A stretch of 42,940 nt of DNA from positions 1 through 42,940 of the forward strand of contig DAOTVS010000015.1 in assembly GCA_034436375.1 (NCBI GenBank), read 5' to 3'. The translations under genes and the position numbers were made by a program. Source of the stretch: DAOTVS01 sp034436375. GTDB taxonomy: Bacteria > Chloroflexota > Anaerolineae > SpSt-313. The notes under the pieces are model-generated. The model was not told where the DNA came from. It saw nothing but the letters and a program-made list of their open reading frames with translations, and made no database searches. Of this stretch, positions 15,907 to 23,621 are shown piece after piece (position 1 is the first letter of the stretch; each line of letters begins with the position of its first letter).

Positions 15907-16386
15907 TCAAGGGAAGGAGGCTGTCAAAGCCAGGGCGTAGGGATAGTTGGCATACATGGCCAGGCGCTCCGCAGGATCGGCGCCGCGATCGAGTGCATTC
16001 TCCAGAGTCTGCAGCTCCCGGCGGGTCAGAGGGCGTAGCGCGCCGTGGACGCAGACGCGCTGCCCCGGCTGCAGCCGACCGGCCCCCAATGACGGGGCCT
16101 CATGGGTCAGCACGACCAGCAGACCCAGCGGGGCCGCATTGGAGTGCAAGGTGAATGCCTGGTTCCCCAGCACGGTAGCTACCTCTCCCTCTACCGATAG
16201 GGGCCGGCCCACAAATCGCTGCGGGTCGCGCAACACCTCTGTGGCGCTTACACGCACCGGCGCCTGCTTCCCCTCGGCGCTGGCCCGGCTCACCACCAGC
16301 CCCCCCAGCACCAACAGCATCGAGCACACCAATCCCAGTGCGGTCACCATCAGCCAGGCTATCTGTTCTCTGCGATACAGGTTCAC
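15907..16386 (-). CDS. Small membrane-anchored OB-fold-like protein of unknown function
   Basis: 159 residues from a GTG at 16386, chosen because GAGGAGG lies 5 bases upstream; the longer in-frame form has no ribosome site. A basic N-terminus and one hydrophobic segment (about 8-32) suggest a signal anchor. The outer part contains DPQRFVGRPLSVEGEVATVLGNQAFTLHS and GQRVCVHGALRPLTRRELQ, the alternation of short strands expected for an OB-like barrel of the CcmE/tRNA_anti kind. I do not recognise a named family, and no heme-binding His motif of CcmE is evident. It is divergent from the topoisomerase gene and convergent with the ABC exporter. Confidence 0.65.
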   Translation of the reverse strand: MNLYRREQIAWLMVTALGLVCSMLLVLGGLVVSRASAEGKQAPVRVSATEVLRDPQRFVGRPLSVEGEVATVLGNQAFTLHSNAAPLGLLVVLTHEAPSLGAGRLQPGQRVCVHGALRPLTRRELQTLENALDRGADPAERLAMYANYPYALALTASFP

Positions 16387-16509
16387 CCGATCCTCCTCGT
16401 GGCACCATGACCGGTCCAGGCCCAGATTCCTCACTGACTGTTGCTGATACTTGTAGCAAGAGGGGTGCCCCAAATCGCGCTGACAATGGCGCTGGACTTG
16501 ACTTTTAAG

Positions 16510-16515
16510 TATAAT
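16510..16515 (+). promoter_or_regulatory. -10-like element before the topoisomerase gene
   Basis: A perfect TATAAT lies 38 bases before the start codon, in an AT-rich patch. No good -35 is found 16-18 bases upstream, so this is a weak call. Confidence 0.35.
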
Positions 16516-16553
16516 ATAAAGCCAGTTGCTTGTTCTTGCCGATGGGAGGATGG

Positions 16554-19500
16554 ATGGAGATTGGGATTGTCCGCCAGGTCAGCATTGTCGATGAAGTACG
16601 CGACAGCTACCTGGATTACGCCATGAGTGTTATCACCTCGCGCGCTCTGCCCGATGTGCGCGACGGTCTCAAGCCGGTCCAGCGGCGTATCCTGTACGCC
16701 ATGGATGATATGGGCCTGCGCCACGACAAGCCCCACAAGAAGAGCGCCCGTATCGTCGGCGAGGTGCTGGGCAAGTATCACCCGCACAGCGATGCAGCCG
16801 TCTATGATGCCATGGTGCGTATGGCCCAGGATTTCACCATGCGTTACCCCCTGGTCGATGGCCACGGCAACTTTGGCTCGGTCGATGGCGACGGGGCGGC
16901 GGCCATGCGCTATACCGAGGCGCGCCTCTCGGCCATTGCCGAAGAGATGCTGCCCGACCTGCAAAAGAACACCATTGATCTGGCAGATAACTTTGACGGC
17001 ACGCTGAAAGAGCCCACCGTGTTGCCGGCGCGCCTGCCCAACCTGCTGGTCAATGGGGCGGCCGGCATCGCCGTGGGCATGGCCACCAATATCCCGCCGC
17101 ACAACCTGGCAGAGGTGTGCGATGCTATCATCCATGTCATCGACCACTATGACGATCTCGACTCCGTCACCGTCGGCGATCTGATGCGCTTCATCAAAGG
17201 CCCCGACTTTCCCACGGGCGGCTCGGTGGTGGGCCGTGAGGAGCTGATTGCCGCCTATGCCACGGGCAAGGGTCGGCTGATCGTGCGCGCCAAGGCGCAT
17301 ATCGAGGACCTCAAGGGTGGCCGCACGGCCATCATCGTCACCGAGCTGCCTTACCAGGTCAACAAGTCCACCCTCGTGGAGCGGATCGCCGACCTGGTGC
17401 GCAACCGGAAGATCGAGACCATCAGCGACCTGCGCGACGAGTCGGACCGCACTGGCATGCGCATCGTGATCGAGATCAAGCGCGGGGGTGATACCCAGAC
17501 CACCCTGAACCAGCTGCTCAAGTACACCACTATGCAGACGACCTTCGGCGTCAATATGCTGGCCCTCGTCGATGGTGAGCCGCGCGTCCTGTCGCTGAAG
17601 CGTATTCTGCAGCACTTTATAGAACACCGGGAAGAGGTCATCCGGCGTCGGTCCGAATTCGAGCTGGCGCACGCCAGGCAGCGGGCCCACATCCTGGAAG
17701 GCCTCAAAATCGCCCTGGATAACCTGGACGAAGTAATCTCCATAATCCGCCGTTCGCAGACCGCAGACATCGCACGCACCAATCTGATGCGCCGGTTCAA
17801 ACTGACGGAAATCCAGGCCCAGGCAATCCTCGACCTACCCCTGCGACGTCTCGCAGCGCTCGAACGGCGTAAGATCGAGGAAGAATTGGCAGAAGTACGC
17901 AAGCAAATCGCATATCTCGAGGACTTGCTGGCCCATCCGCGCAAGATTCTGCTGCTCATCAAGCAGGAGATGTATGATCTGCGGGGCAAGTATGGTGACG
18001 CCCGGCGCACCCGCATCGCGGACGAAGAGTCGGACGAGTTCTCTGCAGAAGACCTGATCCCGTCGGAAGACGTGCTGGTGGCCATCACGCAGCGGGGCTA
18101 CATCAAGCGTGTGAGCCGCCGCAGCTACAGTGCGCGCACGCAGGGTGAGGCGGCGCCCGCGCGCGAGGAAGACCCGATTTTGCATCTGTTTGCCGCCAAC
18201 TCGATGGATACGGCCCTCTTCTTCACGGACCGGGGACGTGTGTTCGCCGAAAAAGTGCACCAGATCCCCGACGAAAGCCGGCAGGCGCGTGGGGTGCCGC
18301 TCAGCAATCTGATCAGTGTGGTCAACGGCGAAGCCGTCGTCTCGGTCGTTTCGGTCTCCGACTTTGGGCAGCCCGAATATCTCTCGCTGGTGACGACCCA
18401 AGGCCGGATCAAGCGCATGCAGCTGAGTGAGCTCTCCAGCGCACGCCCCACGCCAATGGCAACGATCTCGCTGGACGAGGGCGACTCGCTGGGTTGGGTG
18501 CTGCGCACCCAGGGCGGGCAGGATTTGGTGCTGGTCACCGCCCAGGGCAAGGCGATCCGCTTTTCCGAAGAGGACGTGCGCCCCATGGGCCGCGGCGCAG
18601 GCGGTGTAAATGCCATCCGCCTGGCCGAGGAAGATATGGTAGCGGCCGCCGATATCGCCCGGCCCGAGAGTGAGCTGGTGGTAGTGACACGAGACGGTTA
18701 TGGCAAGCGCACGCCCATCAGCGAGTATGCCGCACAGGCGCGCGGCGGCGCGGGGGTGATGACGATCGACTCGAGCCGGCTGCAGGGGGCGGGATCCATC
18801 GCAGCGGCCTGCGCCTTGGGGCAGGAAGAGGAGATCGCCCTCATCTCGGCCGAAGGCATGGTGTTGCGCACCAGCGTCAACGGGATCCCGGCGCAAGCCC
18901 GGGCCGCGCGCGGCGCATCGGTGCTCAAGCTCAAGGGCAAAGATCAGATAGTGGCTATTGCCTGGCTGAGCAGTCACGTGGGCAGCCAGGGCCCGGAGCC
19001 CAGTGCGGGCGACGAGCCGCCAGATAGCGAGCCGCCCGCAAAACCGGCGCGCGGCCGGGGCAAGGGAACAACAGCCAGGCCCAAGGCCCAGCCTGCCCGC
19101 CGTGCCCCGGGCACCAAGGCTCCTGCCAAACAGGCCGCCGCCAGGAAAGCCGCAGCCAGCGAGGCGACCGCCCCAACCGGCAAAACGAGAGCCAAAGCCG
19201 GCGAGACGGCGCCCGGGCCCGCCAAGAAGGGGGCTGCTGTGGCTGCAGCCAAGGTCGAGGCGGCCGTAGGCGCCAAAAAGGTCAAGGCTGAGGCAGGCGG
19301 TAAAGCGCTCAGCAGGGCCGAGCCCACCAAGGAGAGCAAGAGAGCTCCCGCCAAAGCCGAGCCGGCCAAGGAAAGCAAGAGAGCTCCCGCCAAGGCCGAG
19401 CCTGCCAAGGAGAGCAAAAAAGCTCCTGCCAAGGCCGAGCCCGCCAAGGAGAGCAAAAAAGCTCCTGTCAGGGCCGAGCTCGCCTCAGAGACCCAGAAGG

Positions 19501-19802
19501 TTGCCGAGCCGGGCAAAAAGTCCGGCAGCGCCAGGGTCAAAACGGCCAAGGCCGCAGGGGCCCAGGCCGAGCCCAAGCCCGGCAGCGCCGCAACCAGCGC
19601 CGGCGAGAGCAAAACCCAGGCCGAGCCCGCGGCAGGCAAACGCACGCGCAAGGCTGCACCGACCGAGCCCACCAAGCCCGCGGCCGCCCGCACGATGACC
19701 GAGCCGAAAGGCAAGGCCAAGCCAGGGCCAGCCCAGGCTGAGGTGAGCGCAGCGCCCAAAGGCAAGCGCACGGCGCCCAAGGCGGGCAAAAAGCCGGCCT
19801 GA
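16554..19802 (+). CDS. gyrA: DNA gyrase/topoisomerase IV subunit A with a histone-H1-like tail
   Basis: 1082 residues against roughly 800-850 for common GyrA. The breakage-reunion domain is intact: LKPVQRRILYAM, the Ser/Ala-region HPHSDAAVYDAMVRMAQDF and catalytic Tyr120 in MRYTEARL. A beta-pinwheel C-terminal domain follows (about 500-800). Its first blade lacks the GyrA-box (usually QRRGGKG); the text there is TQGEAAPAREEDP, so the protein may work more like a topoisomerase IV subunit. From about residue 805 to the end is a low-complexity Lys/Ala/Pro/Glu tail with four exact-register 13-residue repeats like EPAKESKRAPAKA (923-974). The ATG at 16554 has GGGAGG 4 bases upstream. No gyrB or parE is in the window. 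Confidence 0.9.
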   Translation: MEIGIVRQVSIVDEVRDSYLDYAMSVITSRALPDVRDGLKPVQRRILYAMDDMGLRHDKPHKKSARIVGEVLGKYHPHSDAAVYDAMVRMAQDFTMRYPLVDGHGNFGSVDGDGAAAMRYTEARLSAIAEEMLPDLQKNTIDLADNFDGTLKEPTVLPARLPNLLVNGAAGIAVGMATNIPPHNLAEVCDAIIHVIDHYDDLDSVTVGDLMRFIKGPDFPTGGSVVGREELIAAYATGKGRLIVRAKAHIEDLKGGRTAIIVTELPYQVNKSTLVERIADLVRNRKIETISDLRDESDRTGMRIVIEIKRGGDTQTTLNQLLKYTTMQTTFGVNMLALVDGEPRVLSLKRILQHFIEHREEVIRRRSEFELAHARQRAHILEGLKIALDNLDEVISIIRRSQTADIARTNLMRRFKLTEIQAQAILDLPLRRLAALERRKIEEELAEVRKQIAYLEDLLAHPRKILLLIKQEMYDLRGKYGDARRTRIADEESDEFSAEDLIPSEDVLVAITQRGYIKRVSRRSYSARTQGEAAPAREEDPILHLFAANSMDTALFFTDRGRVFAEKVHQIPDESRQARGVPLSNLISVVNGEAVVSVVSVSDFGQPEYLSLVTTQGRIKRMQLSELSSARPTPMATISLDEGDSLGWVLRTQGGQDLVLVTAQGKAIRFSEEDVRPMGRGAGGVNAIRLAEEDMVAAADIARPESELVVVTRDGYGKRTPISEYAAQARGGAGVMTIDSSRLQGAGSIAAACALGQEEEIALISAEGMVLRTSVNGIPAQARAARGASVLKLKGKDQIVAIAWLSSHVGSQGPEPSAGDEPPDSEPPAKPARGRGKGTTARPKAQPARRAPGTKAPAKQAAARKAAASEATAPTGKTRAKAGETAPGPAKKGAAVAAAKVEAAVGAKKVKAEAGGKALSRAEPTKESKRAPAKAEPAKESKRAPAKAEPAKESKKAPAKAEPAKESKKAPVRAELASETQKVAEPGKKSGSARVKTAKAAGAQAEPKPGSAATSAGESKTQAEPAAGKRTRKAAPTEPTKPAAARTMTEPKGKAKPGPAQAEVSAAPKGKRTAPKAGKKPA
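19320..19475 (+). repeat. Four 39-bp in-frame tandem repeats in the topoisomerase tail
   Basis: Units at 19320-19358, 19359-19397, 19398-19436 and 19437-19475 each encode 13 residues of the type EP(A/T)KES K(R/K)APAKA. Nucleotide changes are mostly synonymous or Lys/Arg swaps, which points to recent expansion by slippage or recombination with the charge pattern kept. Confidence 0.85.
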
Positions 19803-19849
19803 TGGGGTCTCACGCAGAGACGCGGAGGAGACGGGGAAGGGAAAATACA

Positions 19850-19916
19850 GATGTTCCGGGAGACTTGTTTTCAAGTCTCCCGACATCTCCACTTGCGCCA
19901 GGTCGGCAAACCGACC
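19850..19916. repeat. Hairpins after the topoisomerase gene
   Basis: GATGT-tc-CGGGAGACTT (19850-19866) pairs with AAGTCTCCCGACATC (19873-19887), a 15-bp stem with a two-base bulge. A second small stem follows: GGTCGG caaa CCGACC (19901-19916). No T-tract follows either. The preceding bases 19809-19830 contain CACGCAGAGACGCGGAG, a string that is also common between genes in other bacteria. Confidence 0.6.
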
Positions 19917-19977
19917 CTGGGCGCGGGGGCTGCGCGCAAGGCGACGACTACTGTAAAGTGATACGAAAGAAAAAGCG

Positions 19978-21357
19978 GTGAGGGAGATGCAAGCCGAATC
20001 GCTGCGGGCCGTCTTGGCCCGCGGGCCCAGCCAGGTCGTCGAGTTTCTGCCCGAGCCGGCTGCTCAGCAGCTGGCGGAGGCGCTTGTGGCCCTGGCCAAT
20101 GCCGATGGAGGCACCATCCTGGTGGGGCTGCAGACCGATGGGACCGTGCTGGACACCCCGGTAGAGGATGTGGAGGCCCTGTTGGGCCGGGCCCAGGGGC
20201 TTTGCCGCCCACCGGTCGCCGCGGGCTGGCGTACTCTACAGGTGCCGGGCGGTGAGGTAGTGGCCATCAGCGTCAACCGCAGTGGCCAGATGCACCGCCT
20301 CAGCGATGGGCGCATGCTCATGCGCTCCGGCGCGCGCAACCGGGCGCTCAATGCCAGTGAAAGCCAGCAGCTCGAAGCCGTGCGCGGCAGCGGGAGCTAT
20401 GAGGAACGCCCCGTCCCCGGCGCCACAATCGACGATCTCGACCCGGATATCATCGCCGAATATGCCGCCAAGCGGACCGAGCGGGCACCGCGCGGTGAGC
20501 GCCTGGCCGGCGATGAGCTACTGATCGAGGCTGGCGCACTCGGGCTCGACGGCCGCCCCACCACTGCCGGCATGCTGCTCTTCGGCCGCCACCCTCAGCG
20601 TTATGTCGAGCAGAGCGGGTTGGTCTTTGTGCGCTTTGCCGGCACCGACCCGCGTGGGCCCGGCGGCCTGCCCGGCTATGGCCGGCGCGAGGAGCTGAAC
20701 GGCCCCCTGGCGCGCGTCATCGAGGGCGCCTGGCGCGTGCTGGGCGAAGAGATGCGCCGCGACGCGGTGATCCCGGGCCTCACCCGCGAGGAGCGGACGG
20801 AGTACCCCCTCTTTGCCGTGCGCGAAGCCCTGGTCAACGCCGTCTGTCACCGCGACTATTGCATCAAAGGCCTGCGGGTCGAGATCCGCATGTTCGACGA
20901 CCGCCTGGAGATCATCAGCCCCGGCGGGCTCCCCGGCCACATCACCCTGGAGAATATCGTCGAGGAGCACTTTTCCCGCAATCCTCGCATCGTGCGCGGG
21001 CTCTACTACTGGGGCTATATCGAAGAGCTGGGGCTGGGCATCGACCGCATGATCGAGGAGATGGTCCAGGGCGGGCACCCGCCCCCCGAGTTTGTGCCCA
21101 AGCCACACTCGTTCACCGTCATCCTGCGCAACAGCCGCGAGCGCCCGGCTGCCCACTGGAGCGGCACGCTCAACCCACGCCAGATCCAGGCCCTGCGCTA
21201 TATCCAGGAGCACAAGCGCATCACCAACCGCGAATACCGCGACCTGGCGCCCGATGTGAGCGCCGAGACGGTGCGCCTGGACCTGGCCGGCCTGGTGGAG
21301 CAGGGCATCCTGCTGCGCATCGGGGATAAGAAGGGCACCTATTATATTCTAAAGTAG
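19978..21357 (+). CDS. AlbA_2 (Schlafen-type) and ATPase-domain putative regulator
   Basis: 459 residues. The N-terminal AlbA_2 domain (about 8-130) is seen in LAEALVALANADGGTILVGLQTDGTV; the usual EFK element is altered to VEFLPEP. A middle/C-terminal GHKL-like ATPase region (about 270-390) shows VREALVNAVCHRDYCIKG and LEIISPGGLPGHITLENI, then ELGLGIDRMIEEM. A winged-helix segment closes the protein (KRITNREYRDLAPDVSAETVRLDLAGLVEQGIL). Such proteins are annotated as ATP-binding transcriptional regulators, and their direct targets are mostly unknown. The start may be GTG 19978 or ATG 19987; neither has a well-spaced ribosome site. It is convergent with murI. Confidence 0.8.
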   Translation: MREMQAESLRAVLARGPSQVVEFLPEPAAQQLAEALVALANADGGTILVGLQTDGTVLDTPVEDVEALLGRAQGLCRPPVAAGWRTLQVPGGEVVAISVNRSGQMHRLSDGRMLMRSGARNRALNASESQQLEAVRGSGSYEERPVPGATIDDLDPDIIAEYAAKRTERAPRGERLAGDELLIEAGALGLDGRPTTAGMLLFGRHPQRYVEQSGLVFVRFAGTDPRGPGGLPGYGRREELNGPLARVIEGAWRVLGEEMRRDAVIPGLTREERTEYPLFAVREALVNAVCHRDYCIKGLRVEIRMFDDRLEIISPGGLPGHITLENIVEEHFSRNPRIVRGLYYWGYIEELGLGIDRMIEEMVQGGHPPPEFVPKPHSFTVILRNSRERPAAHWSGTLNPRQIQALRYIQEHKRITNREYRDLAPDVSAETVRLDLAGLVEQGILLRIGDKKGTYYILK

Positions 21358-21359
21358 GG

Positions 21360-21410
21360 ATATCCCAAAGGATATCCCCAATATATCCCAAATATCCCAA
21401 GGGTTATCCC
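21360..21410. repeat. Five spaced TATCCC direct repeats at a convergent gene junction
   Basis: A(T)ATCCC heptamers begin at 21360, 21372, 21383, 21392 and 21404 (the last is TTATCCC), with spacings of 12, 11, 9 and 12 bases. The array fills the whole gap between the AlbA_2 gene stop and the murI stop and includes the murI stop codon. Confidence 0.7.
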
Positions 21411-22231
21411 AAACGGCCGTGATGCCAGGTGACGACCTCTACCTCCACGTCGAGGCCGAGGAACTGCCGCGCCGCCCGCTGCAGGGGCGCGGGGTCGCCC
21501 GTGCTGATGAGGATATGGCGCCCCTCCCGCATGGCAGCCCCTGCGCCAGCCACGCGCTGCACCTGCCGCGCCACAGCGGCGCTGGGGTCCAGCACGCGCA
21601 CATTGGGCCCCGCCATCCCCTCGATGGTCTCCTTGAGGAACGGGTAGTGGGTGCAGCCGAGCACCAGGGTATCGGCGCCGGCCTCGAGTAGGGGGCCCAC
21701 ATAGCGCTGCAGCAGCGTGCGGGTCGCGGGGCCAGCGAGGTCGCCTGCCTCCACCCGCTCCACCAGGCCCGGGCACTCCTGGGTCAGCACGCGCACCCCC
21801 CCGGCATGGTGCTCCACCACGTCGGAAAAGAGTGCGCCGCCCAAGGTGGTCGGTGTGGCCAACACCCCCACCACGCCGCTGCGGGTCTCGGCGGCAGCGG
21901 GCTTGACGGCAGGCACCATGCCCACGAAAGGCGTGGCCGGGAAACGCTCGCGCAGATGATACAGAGCCGCCGCCGAGGCCGTGTTGCAGGCCAACACCAC
22001 CACGCCCGCCCCCCGGCCCAGCAGGTAGCGGCTGATCTCCTCGCTCAGGGCCTGCACTTGGGCGGGAGTCCGCGCGCCATAGGGGCAGTGGGCATTGTCG
22101 GCCAGGTAGAGTGTATCGCGCCCGGGCAGCAGGCGCATCACCTCGCGCAATACGGTGAGCCCGCCGACGCCCGAGTCGAAAAGTCCAATCGCTGCTAGGT
22201 TGCTGTCCGTGTCTGCAACGCCTCCTTTCAC
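21404..22231 (-). CDS. murI: Glutamate racemase
   Basis: About 275 residues. The enzyme makes D-glutamate for peptidoglycan. Catalytic features are intact: GLFDSGVGGLTVLRE (17-31, with Asp19 and Ser20), the first catalytic Cys82 in LACNTASAAAL, and the second in LGCTHYPF (Cys193, His195). YLADNAHCPYG (42-52) is also typical. The start is unclear. The only in-frame start codon upstream is GTG at 22231, without a site before it, while a strong AAAGGAGG lies inside codons 2-4 and has no ATG, GTG or TTG in frame after it until far into the conserved fold. Confidence 0.92.
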   Translation of the reverse strand: MKGGVADTDSNLAAIGLFDSGVGGLTVLREVMRLLPGRDTLYLADNAHCPYGARTPAQVQALSEEISRYLLGRGAGVVVLACNTASAAALYHLRERFPATPFVGMVPAVKPAAAETRSGVVGVLATPTTLGGALFSDVVEHHAGGVRVLTQECPGLVERVEAGDLAGPATRTLLQRYVGPLLEAGADTLVLGCTHYPFLKETIEGMAGPNVRVLDPSAAVARQVQRVAGAGAAMREGRHILISTGDPAPLQRAARQFLGLDVEVEVVTWHHGRLG

Positions 22232-22585
22232 AGGCTTTATGATCCCCCCTCTTCCTCACTGCGAACCGGCTCCCAGGACAGAAGCTTGGCCGTATGGGCG
22301 AGCGGGATTCCTCGCTGTGCGATACTCGCCATTGCGCAACACCCGCAGGACTGCTGTTGAGAACGTTGGCGCTGGAGGCGAGGTAGGATGTCTCGCTTGG
22401 GCGATTCCTGCCATGCCGTGAGGCCTGCTGGCCCGCTCGACATGACAGCTTCCAGGCAGGCCCGCCGCTCAACGTTCTCTGCTCGGCACAGGGTTCCGGG
22501 AACCCTGGAGTACTCGGAATGACAGGGCAACGAGGCGCCGGCCAAGCTGGCGCCTCGTTGCCCTCCCCACCGCGCGCCATGAGTG
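22232..22585. repeat. 354-base gap with nested inverted repeats
   Basis: No gene is supported. GAGAACGTTG at 22359-22368 is inverted at 22470-22479, with further partly matching segments inside (GGCCTGC against GCAGGCC). CAGGGTTCCGGGAACCCTG at 22489-22507 is a perfect palindrome. The best structure is a hairpin at 22524-22564: 16-base arms (AGGGCAACGAGGCGCC) around a 9-base loop, starting 22 bases after the stop of the amidotransferase gene on the minus strand. None has a T-tract. Confidence 0.6.
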
Positions 22586-23323
22586 CTAACCCCTGCGCGC
22601 GCAGGCCGCGACAAAGGCCGTGAAGAGCGCCATCTGTACGGGGTCGCCCTCCGCCATCTCTTCCGGGTGCCACTGCACCCCCACCACGAACGTCTGCCCG
22701 GGGAGCTCGAGCCCCTCAACGATGCCGTCGGGGGCCGTCGCCACGACTCGGAGGCCGGCGCCGATCTCTTCGGCTGCCTGGTGGTGGAACGAATTCACCT
22801 GGACAGACTCGATGGGGTGACCTTGCCCCAAGATCTGCGCCAGCTGCGATGTGGGGTCCACCTGCACCGGATGCTGCGGCCGCGGGCGGGGCGCTTTTGG
22901 GCCGGGCTGGTGAATGAGCGCCCCTGGCACCTGGGAGGGGATATCCTGGATCAACGTGCCGCCCAGGGCGACATTGAGCACCTGGATACCCCGGCAGATG
23001 GCCAGCACAGGCAGGTCGTCAGCGACCGCCCAGCGTGTCAACGGCAGCTCGGTTTCATCGCGCTCCACATGCACATAGGTGATGGCGGCGACTTGGGGCC
23101 GTTGATAACGCCAGGGCTCGACATCGCCGCCCCCGGCGAGCAGGAGCCCATCGAGGCTCCGGAAAACAGGCCGCGCCAACTCCGCGTCCATGGCTGGCGG
23201 GATGATCACGGCCGCACCGCCCGCCTGGCGGATACAATCCACATACTTGCGGCCCAGCACATACTGCCGTCTGCCTGCCGCATCAGCACTGTCATGGCAA
23301 GGGATGCCGATCAGGGGTTTCAT
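22586..23323 (-). CDS. Class-I glutamine amidotransferase, gamma-glutamyl-GABA hydrolase type (peptidase C26)
   Basis: 245 residues. The catalytic triad of a C26-type amidotransferase is readable: nucleophile Cys110 in PVLAICRGIQVLNVALGG, and His219 with Glu221 in QWHPEE. The N-terminal KPLIGIPCH and GLLLAGGGDVEP are typical of PuuD-like gamma-glutamyl hydrolases, which cleave gamma-glutamyl-gamma-aminobutyrate or related gamma-glutamyl amides. No polyamine-degradation genes lie nearby, so the natural substrate is open. The ATG at 23323 has AGGAG 6 bases upstream; the longer in-frame extension runs into the promoter. It is transcribed toward murI but separated from it by a hairpin-rich gap. 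Confidence 0.88.
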   Translation of the reverse strand: MKPLIGIPCHDSADAAGRRQYVLGRKYVDCIRQAGGAAVIIPPAMDAELARPVFRSLDGLLLAGGGDVEPWRYQRPQVAAITYVHVERDETELPLTRWAVADDLPVLAICRGIQVLNVALGGTLIQDIPSQVPGALIHQPGPKAPRPRPQHPVQVDPTSQLAQILGQGHPIESVQVNSFHHQAAEEIGAGLRVVATAPDGIVEGLELPGQTFVVGVQWHPEEMAEGDPVQMALFTAFVAACARRG

Positions 23324-23357
23324 GGTAGGCTCCTGTGACGTCTCGGTTGTTGACGCC

Positions 23358-23386
23358 ATTCTATCGCCGCCCTCCCGCTCTGTCAA
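23358..23386 (-). promoter_or_regulatory. Promoter for the C26 amidotransferase gene
   Basis: On the minus strand TTGACA (complement of 23381-23386) and TAGAAT (complement of 23358-23363) are 17 bases apart, about 35 bases before the start codon. Confidence 0.65.
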
Positions 23387-23410
23387 AGCAAGCACCATTA
23401 AGAATCTGCC

Positions 23411-23439
23411 TTTACAAGACGGCCAATTTAGGGTATAAT
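23411..23439 (+). promoter_or_regulatory. Promoter of the greA-lysS operon
   Basis: TTTACA at 23411-23416 and TATAAT at 23434-23439 are 17 bases apart. It gives a leader of about 175 bases before greA, which contains a terminator-like hairpin and a repeat pair. Confidence 0.7.
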
Positions 23440-23474
23440 CTCACAAAACTGGAGCGGAGCGTGCTCAGTGTATT

Positions 23475-23499
23475 GCGCCTGTGGGCGCTTGTTTTTTTT
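23475..23499 (+). terminator. Intrinsic terminator-like hairpin in the greA leader
   Basis: GCGCC (23475-23479) and GGCGC (23484-23488) enclose a four-base loop and are followed by TTG and eight T residues to 23499. The stem is short but GC-only and the T-run is strong. It lies about 30-55 bases after the predicted transcription start and more than 120 bases before greA, so it would release a short RNA or attenuate the operon. Confidence 0.6.
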
Positions 23500-23510
23500 G
23501 TGCCCCGTGT

Positions 23511-23602
23511 ATCCCGGTAGGGGCAGATGCAAGATCTGTCGCTATCGAGGGGAAGACGACTCCGTACATCCCGTAGGGGCAGGTCCTCAGACCTGCCCCT
23601 AC
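23511..23602. repeat. Two copies of an ATCCCGTAGGGGCAG palindromic repeat in the greA leader
   Basis: The second copy, GTAGGGGCAGGTC (23573-23585), is perfectly complementary to 23590-23602 around the loop CTCA, a 13-bp stem ending 7 bases before the greA ribosome site. A degenerate copy begins at 23511 (ATCCCGGTAGGGGCAGATG). The second stem could modulate greA translation. Confidence 0.55.
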
Positions 23603-23621
23603 CTCCGAGAGGAAGAGGACC

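Noticed and set aside
16554..19802. Frameshift or assembly artefact creating the long topoisomerase tail
   Set aside because: The reading frame keeps a consistent Lys/Ala/Pro pattern for about 278 codons with in-register 39-bp repeats and no stop, which a shifted frame would not give.
21360..21410. Plasmid-type iteron origin
   Set aside because: The repeats are short, sit between convergent housekeeping genes and have no rep gene or DnaA-box cluster near.
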